Shown here: piece after piece, positions 27,972 through 36,863 of the stretch | Position numbering within the stretch: the first letter of the stretch is position 1 | Layout of the letters: each line of letters starts with the position of its first letter | Assembly: GCF_000756385.1 (NCBI RefSeq) | Contig: NZ_JNFC01000022.1 | Location: 1 to 58,690, forward strand | Origin: Sphingopyxis sp. LC363 | Lineage (GTDB): Bacteria; Pseudomonadota; Alphaproteobacteria; Sphingomonadales; Sphingomonadaceae | DNA length: 58,690 nucleotides | Reading direction: 5' to 3' | Translations under genes and position numbers: made by a program | Notes under the pieces: generated by a model | The model's database searches: none | Seen by the model: only the letters and a program-made list of their open reading frames with translations | Told to the model about the DNA's origin: nothing

Positions 27972-28847
27972 ATGTTTCTTTTTGCAACCTTAGCCGAAGC
28001 AACGCAATATCTTAACTTTCAGGATTTGATGGGACCGAACAGCGAGATCGCGTTCAGCGTCTTCGGCCTCCCCATCCGCTGGTATGCGCTCGCTTATCTC
28101 GCCGGTATTTTCGTCGGTTACTGGTATCTGTTGAAGCTGATCGCGCAGCCCGGCGCGCCGATGGCGCGGCGCCATGCCGATGACATGATCTTCTATGCGA
28201 TGCTCGGGATCATCCTCGGCGGCCGGCTCGGCTATGTGCTCTTCTACAACCTCGGCAACTATATCCAGAAGCCCCTCGAAATCTTCAAATTGTGGGACGG
28301 CGGCATGTCGCTCCACGGCGGCGTGATCGGCGTGCTGGTCGCGATCTGGTATGTGACGAAGAGGGAAAAGCTCAGCTTCCTGCGCTTTTGCGACTATATC
28401 GCCTGCGTCGTCCCCTTCGGCCTCTTCTTCGGCCGCCTCGCCAATTTCGTGAACGGCGAGCTGTGGGGCCGCGCGACGACCGTGCCGTGGGCGATCATCT
28501 TTCCGGGCAGCGGCACGATGGACCCGCGCCACCCAAGCCAGCTTTACGAAGCGGGCCTCGAAGGGATCGTGATGATGGCCGTCCTCGCTTTCTTCTTCTG
28601 GCGCACCGATGCGCGCTACAAGCCCGGCTTTCTGTTCGGCATGGCGGCGATCATCTATGGCCTCAGCCGTTTCGCGGTCGAGTTCGTGCGCGAGCCCGAC
28701 GTCCAGCTCGGCACCTTGTCGTGGGGGCTGACGATGGGGCAGACGCTGACCATCCCGATGCTTCTCGCCGGCGCATGGCTCGTCGCGACCGCGAAGGGGC
28801 GCCGCCAGCGCGTCGAACCGGTCGCCGGACTCGACAGCGTTGCGTGA
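27972..28847 (+). CDS. lgt: Prolipoprotein diacylglyceryl transferase
   Basis: Lgt, about 291 residues, attaches diacylglycerol to the lipobox cysteine of prolipoproteins in the inner membrane. Seven membrane segments are visible. [35 protein letters not shown], the active-site region [15 protein letters not shown] and [18 protein letters not shown] are the conserved blocks. [17 protein letters not shown] and [11 protein letters not shown] complete the family signature. The start at 27972 is favoured over further-upstream codons because it lies closest to the conserved first helix; GGGGAAGGA lies upstream. It heads a tightly overlapping operon. Confidence 0.95.
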   Translation: MFLFATLAEATQYLNFQDLMGPNSEIAFSVFGLPIRWYALAYLAGIFVGYWYLLKLIAQPGAPMARRHADDMIFYAMLGIILGGRLGYVLFYNLGNYIQKPLEIFKLWDGGMSLHGGVIGVLVAIWYVTKREKLSFLRFCDYIACVVPFGLFFGRLANFVNGELWGRATTVPWAIIFPGSGTMDPRHPSQLYEAGLEGIVMMAVLAFFFWRTDARYKPGFLFGMAAIIYGLSRFAVEFVREPDVQLGTLSWGLTMGQTLTIPMLLAGAWLVATAKGRRQRVEPVAGLDSVA

Positions 28848-29910
28848 CGGGCCGCCGAACCCCGAGCAGCTGATCGGCGACATCGCGGCGGCGCGAGCAA
28901 TGACCGTTGCCGACTATATGGCGGCCGCAAACGCGCATTATTATGCGACGCGCGACCCGCTCGGCGCCGCGGGCGATTTCACGACGGCGCCCGAAATCAG
29001 CCAGATGTTCGGCGAGATGGTCGGTATCTGGATCGCCGACCTGTGGTCGCGCGCGGGCAGCCCGGCGTTTCGCTATGCCGAACTCGGCCCCGGGCGCGGC
29101 ACGCTTGCCGCCGATGCGCTGCGCGCGATGGCACGTTTCGGCTGCACGCCGCAGGGCGTCCATCTCGTCGAGACGAGCCCGGCGCTGCGCGCCGCGCAGT
29201 CGGCGCGCCTGCCGGCGGCGACGCACCACGGCGGCATCGCCGACCTGCCGGGCGAAGACGCGATCGTCATCGTCGCCAATGAATTTTTCGACGCGCTGCC
29301 AGTGCATCAATATGTCCGCGCCGTCGACGGCTGGCGCGAGCGCATGGTCGAGAGGGTCGACGGCAAATTTACGGCGGTGCCCGGTGCCGCCCCTGCCGAC
29401 GATCATATCCCGGTGGCGCTGCGCGGCCGTGGCGAAGGGGATATCGTCGAAACCGCCCCCGCATCGGCCGCGATCATGCAGGGCTGCGCCTTTCGGCTCG
29501 CGCGTCACGGCGGCGCGATGCTGGTGATCGACTATGGCTATCGGGGGCCCGCCGCAGGCGACACGCTGCAGGCGGTGAAGGCGCATCGATTCGCCGATCC
29601 CTTTTCCGACCCCGGCGAGGTCGACCTCACCGCCCATGTCGATTTCACGCCGCTCGCGCACGCGGCGCGGCGCGGCGGAGTCGTGGTGACCGGCCCCGTC
29701 GGCCAGGGCGCATGGCTGCAGGCGATGGGCATCGACGCGCGGTTGCACGCGCTCGCGAGTGCGGCACCCGACCGCGCCGAAGAACTGAAGGCGCAGCGCG
29801 ACCGGCTCGTCGAGCCGCAAGCGATGGGCGAATTGTTCAAGGTCATGGCCGCCACCGCCCCCGGCTGGCCGCGACCCCAAGGGTTCGGGGCGATCGAGGA
29901 ACCGGCATGA
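28840..29910 (+). CDS. Class I SAM methyltransferase, MidA/NDUFAF7 type
   Basis: A 356-residue protein of the DUF185/MidA family, whose mitochondrial member NDUFAF7 methylates an arginine of complex I subunit NDUFS2. [30 protein letters not shown] is the family signature, [16 protein letters not shown] the SAM loop, and [15 protein letters not shown] and LVIDYGY the later conserved blocks. The start is TTG at 28840, eight bases inside lgt; ATG at 28900 would cut off a conserved helix, so the TTG is preferred. It is translationally coupled to lgt and to the GNAT gene. Confidence 0.88.
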   Translation: MRDGPPNPEQLIGDIAAARAMTVADYMAAANAHYYATRDPLGAAGDFTTAPEISQMFGEMVGIWIADLWSRAGSPAFRYAELGPGRGTLAADALRAMARFGCTPQGVHLVETSPALRAAQSARLPAATHHGGIADLPGEDAIVIVANEFFDALPVHQYVRAVDGWRERMVERVDGKFTAVPGAAPADDHIPVALRGRGEGDIVETAPASAAIMQGCAFRLARHGGAMLVIDYGYRGPAAGDTLQAVKAHRFADPFSDPGEVDLTAHVDFTPLAHAARRGGVVVTGPVGQGAWLQAMGIDARLHALASAAPDRAEELKAQRDRLVEPQAMGELFKVMAATAPGWPRPQGFGAIEEPA

Positions 29911-30425
29911 CGACCATCACCCTGGCCCGCGACGAGGACGTCGGCGAGCTGACCCTGTTCGCGAGCACGGCCTTCACCCACACCTTCGGGCATATCTACG
30001 ACCCCGCCGATCTTGCGGCCTTCCTCGCCGGCTGGAACCCGCCCGAACGCATCCGCGACCAGATCGCCGATCCCGGCTGGGCGATTGCCCTGGCCCATGA
30101 CGACGCTGGCGCGATCGCCGGCTTCATAAAAATGGGCCCGATCGATTTCGACCTTCCCGAAGGCCAGCCGGGCGAAGATGCGACCGAACTCCACCAGCTC
30201 TATGTCGGAGAAGCCGCAAAGGGCACCGGCATCGCCGTGGCGCTGATGGACTGGGGCATCGAATGGGCCCGCGCGCGCGCGTCGATCCTCTATCTTTCGG
30301 TCTTCACGGAAAATCCGCGCGCGCAGGCCTTTTACCGTCGCTACGGTTTCGTCGACGTCGGCCGCAACGCCTTTCGCGTCGGCAATCATGTCGACGAGGA
30401 CCGCATCTTCCGGCTCGACCTGTGA
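29907..30425 (+). CDS. GNAT-family N-acetyltransferase
   Basis: A 172-residue acetyl-CoA-dependent acetyltransferase. The central ATELHQLYVGEAAKGTGIAVALMDWGIEWARARA carries the beta4-alpha3 CoA-pyrophosphate loop (variant of Q/R-x-x-G-x-G/A), and YLSVFTENPRAQAFYRRYGFVDVGRNAF the terminal motif. Substrate is unknown. The ATG overlaps the TGA of the methyltransferase gene (ATGA), and the next gene begins within the last codons, so the four genes from lgt are one operon. Confidence 0.88.
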   Translation: MTTITLARDEDVGELTLFASTAFTHTFGHIYDPADLAAFLAGWNPPERIRDQIADPGWAIALAHDDAGAIAGFIKMGPIDFDLPEGQPGEDATELHQLYVGEAAKGTGIAVALMDWGIEWARARASILYLSVFTENPRAQAFYRRYGFVDVGRNAFRVGNHVDEDRIFRLDL

Positions 30426-31183
30426 CCGCGCCTTTCGTTACCGCACCCACGCTGGACGGCATCGCGCACGGTTTCTTCGGCCGCCGCGGCGGCGTGTCCG
30501 CTGGCGAGCTCGCCTCGCTCAACTGCGGACTCGGGTCGGGCGACGATCCGGCGCTGATCGCCGAAAACCGGCAACGCGTCGCCGATGCCGCGCTGCCCGA
30601 TGCGACGCTCACCGGCCTCTATCAGGTCCATGGCAATCGCTGCGTGATCGTCGATGAGAGCAACGATCTCGCCGCACGCCCCGAAGCCGACGCTCATGTC
30701 ACGCGTACCTCCGGCATCCTGCTCGGCATATTGACCGCGGACTGCGTCCCCGTCCTCTTCGCCGACCGCGACGCCGGCGTCGTCGGCGCGGCGCACGCGG
30801 GTTGGAAAGGCGCGCTCGCCGGAATCACCGACGCGACGCTGGACGCGATGGAAGGCCTCGGTGCTCGCCGCACCCATATCGCCGCCGCGATCGGCCCCTG
30901 CATCGGCCGCGCCTCCTACGAGGTCGACGATGGCTTCGTGCAGCGCTTCGTCGGCGACGATCCCGCGAACGAACGCTTCTTCGCCGCGGGCAAGCCCGGC
31001 CACGCGATGTTCGACATCGCCGCCTATGTCGCTGCGCGGCTCGCCGCGGCGGGCGTCACGCGAATTGCCATCGGCGGGCAGGACACCTATGCCTTGCCCC
31101 AGGATTATTTCAGCTATCGTCGCGCGTGCCACAAAGGCGAAAACAGCTATGGCCGTCAATTGTCGGTGATCGGACTGAGGTAG
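30422..31183 (+). CDS. pgeF: Peptidoglycan editing factor / purine nucleoside phosphorylase (YfiH family)
   Basis: A 253-residue laccase-domain protein. IAHGFFGRRGGVSAGELASLNCGLGSGDDP at the N-terminus, YQVHGNRC, LTADCVPVLFAD, AHAGWKGALAGI and GPCIGRASYEV give the Cys-His metal site of the family. The C-terminal SYRRACHKGENSYGRQLSVIGL is standard. Members act on purine nucleosides, and PgeF also removes misincorporated residues in peptidoglycan. The start is GTG at 30422, overlapping the GNAT stop by four bases, and is the only start that fits the conserved N-terminus. It is the last gene of the lgt operon. Confidence 0.9.
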   Translation: MTAPFVTAPTLDGIAHGFFGRRGGVSAGELASLNCGLGSGDDPALIAENRQRVADAALPDATLTGLYQVHGNRCVIVDESNDLAARPEADAHVTRTSGILLGILTADCVPVLFADRDAGVVGAAHAGWKGALAGITDATLDAMEGLGARRTHIAAAIGPCIGRASYEVDDGFVQRFVGDDPANERFFAAGKPGHAMFDIAAYVAARLAAAGVTRIAIGGQDTYALPQDYFSYRRACHKGENSYGRQLSVIGLR

Positions 31184-31191
31184 CACACACT

Positions 31192-31281
31192 CACCCCGTC
31201 ATCCCGGCGGAGGCCGGGAGCTCGTGGTCGCAACATGACGCACCGGCGAGATCCCGGCCTTCGCCGGGATGACGGGGTGAC
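31192..31281. repeat. Dispersed GTCATCCCGGC palindromic repeat
   Basis: The left arm starts TCACCCCGTCATCCCGGC and the right arm ends in its inverse, GCCGGGATGACGGGGTGA, with two smaller inner hairpins. It is a second member of the family seen at 14947-15047. It follows pgeF, so may also act as a transcript end or stabiliser, though there is no T-tract. Confidence 0.8.
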
Positions 31282-31302
31282 AGGGACGGAAGAGGGGGAA
31301 GG

Positions 31303-32709
31303 ATGACGCGCACGCGCTGGTTGGGCTTGATCGGCGGCTTCGTCGTCTTCTGCATCATGCTTCTGCTCCCGGCCCCCGCCGGAATGGAAATGACCGCTTG
31401 GCGCGTCGCGGCGCTGACCGTGCTGATGGCGATCTGGTGGATGACCGAGGCGCTGCCGCTCACCGTCACCGCGCTCCTCCCCTTCCTCACCGTGCCCGCC
31501 TTCGGCGTGATGGACGCCAATGCCATCGCGAAGGAATATTATTCGCCGATCCTGTTCCTGATCCTCGGCGGCGCCTTCCTCGCGCTCGCGATCGAGCGCG
31601 TCGGGCTGCACCAGCGCCTCGCGCTCGCGCTGCTCAAGCGCGCTTCGCCGACGGCATCGGGCCTGCTCTTCGCCTTCATGGCGGCGACCGCACTGCTCAG
31701 CATGTTCATCTCGAACACCTCGACGACGCTCATCATGATCCCGATCGCGCTCGCGGTCGTGCGCGCGGGCGGGGTGCAGGACGGCGAGACCGACGGCTTT
31801 GCGGGCGCGGTGATGATGGGCATCGCCTTTGCCGCCTCGCTCGGCGGACTCGGAACGCTTGTCGGCAGCCCGACCAACGCGATCGCCGCGGGGCTGATCG
31901 AAAAGGCGCTCGACCTGCGCATCTCCTTCCTCGACTGGGCAATCTATGGCGTGCCGATCGTTTTGCTGTCGGTCCCGATCGCGATGTGGACCCTCACGCG
32001 CGTCCAGCGGCTCGCCGAGCATCCCTTCGACGGCACCGCCGCGGCGACCGCGCTCGGCAATCAGGCGATCTGGTCGACCGCCGAGCGCCGCGTCGTCCCG
32101 ATCTTCCTTCTCGTCCTTATCGCATGGATCGCGCAGCCCTGGCTCGAACCGATGCTGCCCGACGGCGCGCTCACCGACGGCACGATCGCCGTCGCGGGCA
32201 GCCTGCTGCTCTTCATTCTTCCCGACGGCACCGGCCGCCCGCTCCTCCTGTGGAAAGAGGCCGACCGCGCGCCGTGGGGCGTCATCATGATGTTCGGCGG
32301 CGGCCTCGCGCTCGCCGCCGCGATCACCGCGAGCGGCCTTGCCGCCTGGCTCGGCGCGGTGCTCGCGCCGCTCGGCAGCGTGCCGACGATCCTGCTCGCC
32401 GCGACGATCGTCGCGCTGACCATCCTGATCACCGAATTCGCGAGCAATGTCGCGACCGCGAGCGGGATCATGCCCGTGCTAGCGGCGCTGATCGCCGCGA
32501 CGGGGGTCGACCCCATATTGCTCGCGCTTCCCGTTGCGATGGCCGCGAGCTGGGGCTTCATGCTGCCGTCGGGAACCGGCCCCAATGCACTCGCCTGGGC
32601 GACGGGGCATATCGCGCTGCCGCGCATATTGAAGGCGGGGCTTGCGCTCGACATCATCGGCGTTCCGTTGCTGATCGGGGTGATCTGGGCCATCGCCATG
32701 ATCGGGTGA
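31303..32709 (+). CDS. SLC13/DASS-family anion transporter
   Basis: A 468-residue membrane protein of the divalent-anion:sodium symporter family. The first signature MFISNTSTTLIMIPI has the SNT motif of one helical hairpin and ITEFASNVATASGIMPVLAAL the SNV/T motif of the other; both are needed for substrate and sodium binding. MTEALPLTVTALLPFLTVP and GTLVGSPTNAIAAGLI are further conserved blocks. Members move dicarboxylates such as succinate or malate, or sulfate. The specific substrate cannot be told from sequence. The gene stands alone, between a repeat and a PLP enzyme. Confidence 0.88.
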   Translation: MTRTRWLGLIGGFVVFCIMLLLPAPAGMEMTAWRVAALTVLMAIWWMTEALPLTVTALLPFLTVPAFGVMDANAIAKEYYSPILFLILGGAFLALAIERVGLHQRLALALLKRASPTASGLLFAFMAATALLSMFISNTSTTLIMIPIALAVVRAGGVQDGETDGFAGAVMMGIAFAASLGGLGTLVGSPTNAIAAGLIEKALDLRISFLDWAIYGVPIVLLSVPIAMWTLTRVQRLAEHPFDGTAAATALGNQAIWSTAERRVVPIFLLVLIAWIAQPWLEPMLPDGALTDGTIAVAGSLLLFILPDGTGRPLLLWKEADRAPWGVIMMFGGGLALAAAITASGLAAWLGAVLAPLGSVPTILLAATIVALTILITEFASNVATASGIMPVLAALIAATGVDPILLALPVAMAASWGFMLPSGTGPNALAWATGHIALPRILKAGLALDIIGVPLLIGVIWAIAMIG

Positions 32710-32721
32710 CCCGCGCAATAT

Positions 32722-32751
32722 AGTTTCAAACGAAACTTGGCGCGCTATAAG
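32722..32751 (+). promoter_or_regulatory. Palindrome over a candidate promoter
   Basis: AGTTTC-AAAC-GAAACT (32722-32737) is a perfect 6-4-6 palindrome just before a TATAAG (32746-32751) -10-like box, and 40 bases before the start of the PLP enzyme gene. The palindrome would overlap the -35 region, suggesting repressor binding. The regulator is not identifiable. Confidence 0.5.
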
Positions 32752-32776
32752 GGCCGCCCGATTCAAGGAGCATCCC

Positions 32777-34069
32777 ATGGCCATGCGCGGCAAACCCAAG
32801 ACGAACAGCAAGAAGATCGGCGACAAGGACCTCAGCCCCGCAACGCTGATGATGGGACTCGGCTACGACCCGGTGCTGTCCGAAGGTTCGCTGAAGCCGC
32901 CGATCTTCCTGACCTCGACCTTCGCCTTCGAAAGCGCGGCGGCGGGCAAGCGCTTTTTCGAGCATATCACCGGCAAGCGCGAAGGGCCCGCCGACGGCCT
33001 CGTCTATTCGCGTTTCAACGGCCCGAACCAGGAAATCCTCGAGGATCGCCTCGCGGTCTGGGACGGCGCCGACGACAGCCTCGTCTTTTCGAGCGGCATG
33101 TCGGCGATCGCCACCCTGCTCCTCGCGCTCGTCGGCCAGAATGACGTGATCGTCCATTCGGGCCCGCTCTATGCCGCGACCGAAACGCTGATCGCGCGTA
33201 TCCTGTCGCGCTTCGGCGTCAGCTTCGTCGACTTCCCGGCCGGCGCGACGCGCGAGGAAATCGACGCGATCCTCGCCCGGGCCAAGACGCTGGCCGACGA
33301 AAAGGGCGGCAAGGTCGCGCTCGTCTATCTCGAAAGCCCGGCGAACCCGACCAACGCGCTCGTCGATGTCGAAGCCGTCCGCGCGGCGCGCGACGCCGCC
33401 TTCCCCGGCGAGGCGAAACCCGCGATCGCGATCGACAATACTTTCCTCGGCCCGCTGTGGCAAAAGCCGCTGAAACAAGGGGCCGAACTCGTCGTCTACA
33501 GCCTCACCAAATATGCCGGCGGCCACTCGGACCTCGTCGCCGGCGGCGTATCGGGCGATCAGGCGCTGATCAACGCGATCCGCCCGATGCGCAACACGAT
33601 CGGCACGATCTGCGATCCCAACACCGCATGGATGCTGCTGCGCAGCCTCGAAACGCTCGAACTCAGAATGAGCCGCGCGGGCGAGAACGCGCTGAAGGTC
33701 TGCACCTTCCTCCGCGACCATCCCAAGGTCGAAGGGCTGGGCTATCTGGGCTTCATCACCGATCCGCGTCAGAAAGACATCTACGACCGCCACTGCACCG
33801 GCGCCGGATCGACCTTCTCGCTCTTCATCGAGGGCGGCGAGGCCGAAAGCTTCCGCTTCCTCGACGCGCTCAAGATCGCGAAGCTCGCGGTCAGCCTCGG
33901 CGGCACCGAGACACTCGCGAGCCATCCTGCGGCGATGACCCACCTGTCGGTCCCCGACGAGCGCAAGAAAGCGCTGGGCATCACCGACAATCTCGTGCGC
34001 GTGTCGATCGGGATCGAGGATGCCGACGACCTGATCACCGACTTCGCGCAGGCGCTCGACGCGGTCTAA
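32777..34069 (+). CDS. Cys/Met-metabolism PLP enzyme (cystathionine gamma-synthase family)
   Basis: A 430-residue enzyme of the trans-sulfuration family. YSRFNGPNQEILEDRLA contains the Tyr and Arg that bind the neighbouring subunit's PLP phosphate; SSGMSAI, VYLESPANPTN, IAIDNTFLGPLW (PLP-nitrogen Asp220) and VYSLTKYAGGHSD (Schiff-base Lys245) are the family landmarks. SLGGTETLASHPAAMTHLSV is near the end. The basic, extended N-terminus (MAMRGKPKTNSKKIGDKDLSP) is unusual for MetB/MetC. Methionine gamma-lyase, cystathionine gamma-synthase and sulfhydrylase activities cannot be told apart here. AAGGAG precedes the ATG, and its 3' end overlaps the HAD gene by 4 bases. Confidence 0.82.
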   Translation: MAMRGKPKTNSKKIGDKDLSPATLMMGLGYDPVLSEGSLKPPIFLTSTFAFESAAAGKRFFEHITGKREGPADGLVYSRFNGPNQEILEDRLAVWDGADDSLVFSSGMSAIATLLLALVGQNDVIVHSGPLYAATETLIARILSRFGVSFVDFPAGATREEIDAILARAKTLADEKGGKVALVYLESPANPTNALVDVEAVRAARDAAFPGEAKPAIAIDNTFLGPLWQKPLKQGAELVVYSLTKYAGGHSDLVAGGVSGDQALINAIRPMRNTIGTICDPNTAWMLLRSLETLELRMSRAGENALKVCTFLRDHPKVEGLGYLGFITDPRQKDIYDRHCTGAGSTFSLFIEGGEAESFRFLDALKIAKLAVSLGGTETLASHPAAMTHLSVPDERKKALGITDNLVRVSIGIEDADDLITDFAQALDAV

Positions 34070-34791
34070 AGACCGCGCCGCGCGCGCCAGTCGACCACCT
34101 GCCAGCCCATTTTCGGCGCGAGCAGTTTGAGCCTACGCGACGGCGTCGTGGCGACCGCCTCGTCGGCAAAATACAGCATTGGGTGGTCCGAGACATGATC
34201 CGAATAGGCGCGCACATGCGCCGCCTCGCGCGTGATGTCATTCGCGGCGAGCCAGTCGGAAATGCGGGCGAATTTTGCATCGCCATAGCAATTTTCGCCG
34301 GCAAGGCGCGCGTGGATGTGGTCGGCGCCGTCGGGCTCGTCGAGCCGCGTCGCGAGCACGTCGTCGATCCCCAGCCGCCGCGCGATCGCGTCGACATAGA
34401 GATGGAAGGACGCCGTCGCGAGCAGCAGCCGGTATCCCGCCTCGCGGTCGGCGGCGATCTGGTCGAGCGCCGCGGGGTGTAATCCCCTCGCCACCACCTT
34501 GTCGGCATAGCTTTCGGCAAGCGGCGCGATCTCGGCGCGGCGAAAACGCTTTCCCACCAGCAGCCGGAGGTTGATCGCCTTCAGCCGCGACCGGTCGATC
34601 AGGCGCAGCGACCAGGCCGCGCCCGCCAGGCCGACGAGTGGCAGGAGCAAGAGCCGCCATTGCTGCCGCCGCCGCGCAACATGGATGAGGAACCCGCTGT
34701 AAGTCCCTGAACGCGTTATCGTCCGGTCCATGTCGTACACGGCGACGCGGTGGGCATAATCGGGAATGGCGGTGACAAGCGGATCGTCCAT
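34066..34791 (-). CDS. HAD-IB family phosphatase
   Basis: A 241-residue haloacid-dehalogenase-fold hydrolase. AVYDMDRTITRSGTYSGFL contains the nucleophile Asp20 and general acid Asp22 (DxDxT). LLLATASFHLYVDAIARRLGIDDVLATRL is motif II with the Ser/Thr, and YGDAKFARI with YSDHVSDHPML is motif III/IV with the acidic pair. A hydrophobic helix near residues 45-58 (LLLLPLVGLAGAAW) probably caps or anchors it. It resembles SerB-like or lysophospholipid-phosphatase HAD-IB members; the substrate is not assignable. It is divergent from the mla operon. Confidence 0.85.
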   Translation of the reverse strand: MDDPLVTAIPDYAHRVAVYDMDRTITRSGTYSGFLIHVARRRQQWRLLLLPLVGLAGAAWSLRLIDRSRLKAINLRLLVGKRFRRAEIAPLAESYADKVVARGLHPAALDQIAADREAGYRLLLATASFHLYVDAIARRLGIDDVLATRLDEPDGADHIHARLAGENCYGDAKFARISDWLAANDITREAAHVRAYSDHVSDHPMLYFADEAVATTPSRRLKLLAPKMGWQVVDWRARRGL

Positions 34792-34812
34792 CCCCGTTCC
34801 TTAGTCGGGCGA

Positions 34813-34881
34813 CTTGGCACCGCCAAGACATCGTAAGCTACACCATGGATTTGCTTGCCGTTATGGGTCAAATAATACAAT
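34813..34881 (+). promoter_or_regulatory. Candidate promoter and inverted repeat before mlaE
   Basis: A TACAAT -10-like box (34876-34881) lies 12 bases before the mlaE ATG, with TTGCTT at 34851-34856 as a possible -35 (19-base spacer). If correct, the leader would be only a few bases. Upstream, CTTGGC-ACC-GCCAAG (34813-34827) is a perfect 6-3-6 palindrome between the divergent HAD and mla genes. Both are weak predictions. Confidence 0.35.
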
Positions 34882-34893
34882 GTCGCCCGTACG

Positions 34894-36000
34894 ATGGTGG
34901 CCAGGGCGGATTTCGAACATAGCGATGGAGCTGACGGCGCCGAAGTCCGCTTCACAGGCCGACTGACGCTCGCCCGTCTGGGCGACGTGCCCGCGCGGCT
35001 CGACGCGCTCGGTGCGATCGCGACGCTGGACCTGTCGGCGATCGACCGGATCGATACGGTCGGCGCGTGGATCGTGACGCGCACCGCCAAGGAACATGGG
35101 TCTCAGGTCGTCGGCGCGAGCGCCGAGGTAAAGCGCCTGCTCGACGCCCTCGCCAGCGACAAGAGCGAATATCGCGTCCACCGCGACCGCCGCCCGGCGT
35201 GGATGCGGATGCTCGAACAGGTCGGCACCGCGAGCGTCGCGATCTGGCACGAACTGCTCGGCATCATCGGCTTTTTCGGCGCGATGATCGTCGCCCTTTT
35301 CAATCAGATTCGCGCGCGCCGCCGTCTGCGCTGGAACGCGATCGTCACGCGCTTCCAGACCGTCGGCGTCGACGCGCTGCCGATCATCGGCCTGATGAGT
35401 TTCCTGATCGGCATCGTCATCGCGCAGCAGGGCGCGGTACAGCTCGAACAATTCGGGCTCGAGGTGTTCACGATCAATCTCGTCGGCCGCGCCTCGATCC
35501 GCGAACTCGGCCTGTTGATGACCGCGATCATGGTCGCCGGCCGCTCGGGCTCGGCCTTTGCCGCACAGATCGGCACAATGAAGCTGACCGAAGAGGTCGA
35601 TGCGATGCGCACCATCGGGGTCTCGCCGATGGAAGCGATCGTGCTGCCGCGCGTCGCGGCGTCGACGATCACCATGCCCTTGCTCGGCTTTTACGCCAGC
35701 CTCTGCGCGATCGCGGGCGGCGGCCTTTTCTGCTGGGTCGGGCTCGACATCCCGCCGCTCACCTATATCCAGCGTCTGCGCGAAATCATCCCGATGACCG
35801 ATTTCTGGATCATGCTGATCAAGGCGCCGGTGTTCGGCGTCCTGATCGGCGTTACCGGATGCTATGAAGGTATGCAGGTGCGCCAGAACGCCGAAGAGGT
35901 CGGGCAGCGGACGACCTCCGCAGTTGTCGCCGCGATCTTCCTCGTCATCGTCCTCGACGCGATGTTCGCCGTCTTCTTCTCGTCGCTGGGATGGAATTGA
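34894..36000 (+). CDS. mlaE: MlaE-family lipid ABC transporter permease with N-terminal STAS domain
   Basis: A 368-residue protein. Residues about 8-95 form a STAS domain (RFTGRLTLARLGDVPARLDAL...DLSAIDRIDTVGAWIVTR), like MlaB, here fused to the permease. From about 105 on, five or six membrane helices form MlaE: NAIVTRFQTVGVDALPIIGLMSFLIGIVIAQQGAVQLEQFG, LGLLMTAIMVAGRSGSAFAAQIGTMKLTEEVDAMRTIGVSP and LIGVTGCYEGMQVRQNAEEVGQRTT, the latter two being the signature. It acts in the inner membrane in phospholipid transport between membranes. It overlaps the ATPase gene by one base. Confidence 0.93.
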   Translation: MVARADFEHSDGADGAEVRFTGRLTLARLGDVPARLDALGAIATLDLSAIDRIDTVGAWIVTRTAKEHGSQVVGASAEVKRLLDALASDKSEYRVHRDRRPAWMRMLEQVGTASVAIWHELLGIIGFFGAMIVALFNQIRARRRLRWNAIVTRFQTVGVDALPIIGLMSFLIGIVIAQQGAVQLEQFGLEVFTINLVGRASIRELGLLMTAIMVAGRSGSAFAAQIGTMKLTEEVDAMRTIGVSPMEAIVLPRVAASTITMPLLGFYASLCAIAGGGLFCWVGLDIPPLTYIQRLREIIPMTDFWIMLIKAPVFGVLIGVTGCYEGMQVRQNAEEVGQRTTSAVVAAIFLVIVLDAMFAVFFSSLGWN

Positions 36001-36854
36001 TGGCCGAAGAGACCGATATCGAAATCCGCGAGGAGCTGGCCGCCGCCGACGCCGTGCGGCCCGAGAAGTTCGAGCGCGCCATCTGTATCCGCGGGCTCAA
36101 GAACCAGTTCGGCGACGCGGTGATCCACGACGGGCTCGATCTCGACGTGCGCTCGGGCGAGATTCTCGGCGTCGTCGGCGGATCGGGCACCGGCAAGTCG
36201 GTGCTGATGCGCTCGATCATCGGGCTGCAAACGCCGGCCGCGGGCGAAATCGAAGTCTATGGCAAGACGCTCGACACGATCGCCGACGAAGAGGAATCGC
36301 GCGACCTGCGGCGGCGCTGGGGCGTGATGTTCCAGGGCGGTGCGCTGTTTTCGACGCTGAGCGTCGCGGAAAATATCCAGGTTCCCCTGCGCGAATATTA
36401 TCCGCGGCTCGACAAGAATCTGCTCGACGAAATCGCCGCCTACAAGGTCGAGATGGTCGGCCTGCCGCCCGATGCCGGACCCAAATATCCAGCCGAGCTG
36501 TCGGGCGGGATGGTCAAGCGCGCGGGGCTCGCGCGCGCGCTCGCGCTCGACCCGGCGCTGCTCTTCCTCGACGAGCCGACCGCCGGCCTCGACCCGATCG
36601 GTGCCGCCAAGTTCGACGAGCTGATCCGCGAACTCGCCGATACGATGGGCCTCACCGTCTTCCTCATCACGCACGATCTCGACACGCTTTACGCCACTTG
36701 CGACCGCGTGGCGGTGCTCGCGGAAAAGAAGGTGATCGCGGTGGGGACCATTCCCGAACTGCTTGCCACCGAACATCCGTGGATACAGGATTATTTCAAC
36801 GGGCCGCGCGGCCGTGCTGCAGCGGGCGGGAACCAAACCGCGCGCGCGCGATAG
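36000..36854 (+). CDS. mlaF: MlaF-family ABC transporter ATP-binding protein
   Basis: The ATPase of the Mla-type complex, about 284 residues. Walker A is GGSGTGKS, the Q-loop VMFQGGALFSTLSV, the signature LSGGMVKRAGLARAL and Walker B LLFLDEPTAGLDPIGA, with the switch histidine in LITHDLDT. The N-terminal 20 residues are acidic. The ATG at 36000 overlaps the mlaE stop in TGATG; the ATG at 35991, nine bases upstream in frame, is an alternative. The C-terminal tail after PWIQDYFNGPRGRAA is typical for the family. Confidence 0.95.
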   Translation: MAEETDIEIREELAAADAVRPEKFERAICIRGLKNQFGDAVIHDGLDLDVRSGEILGVVGGSGTGKSVLMRSIIGLQTPAAGEIEVYGKTLDTIADEEESRDLRRRWGVMFQGGALFSTLSVAENIQVPLREYYPRLDKNLLDEIAAYKVEMVGLPPDAGPKYPAELSGGMVKRAGLARALALDPALLFLDEPTAGLDPIGAAKFDELIRELADTMGLTVFLITHDLDTLYATCDRVAVLAEKKVIAVGTIPELLATEHPWIQDYFNGPRGRAAAGGNQTARAR

Positions 36855-36863
36855 GAACAGCTG

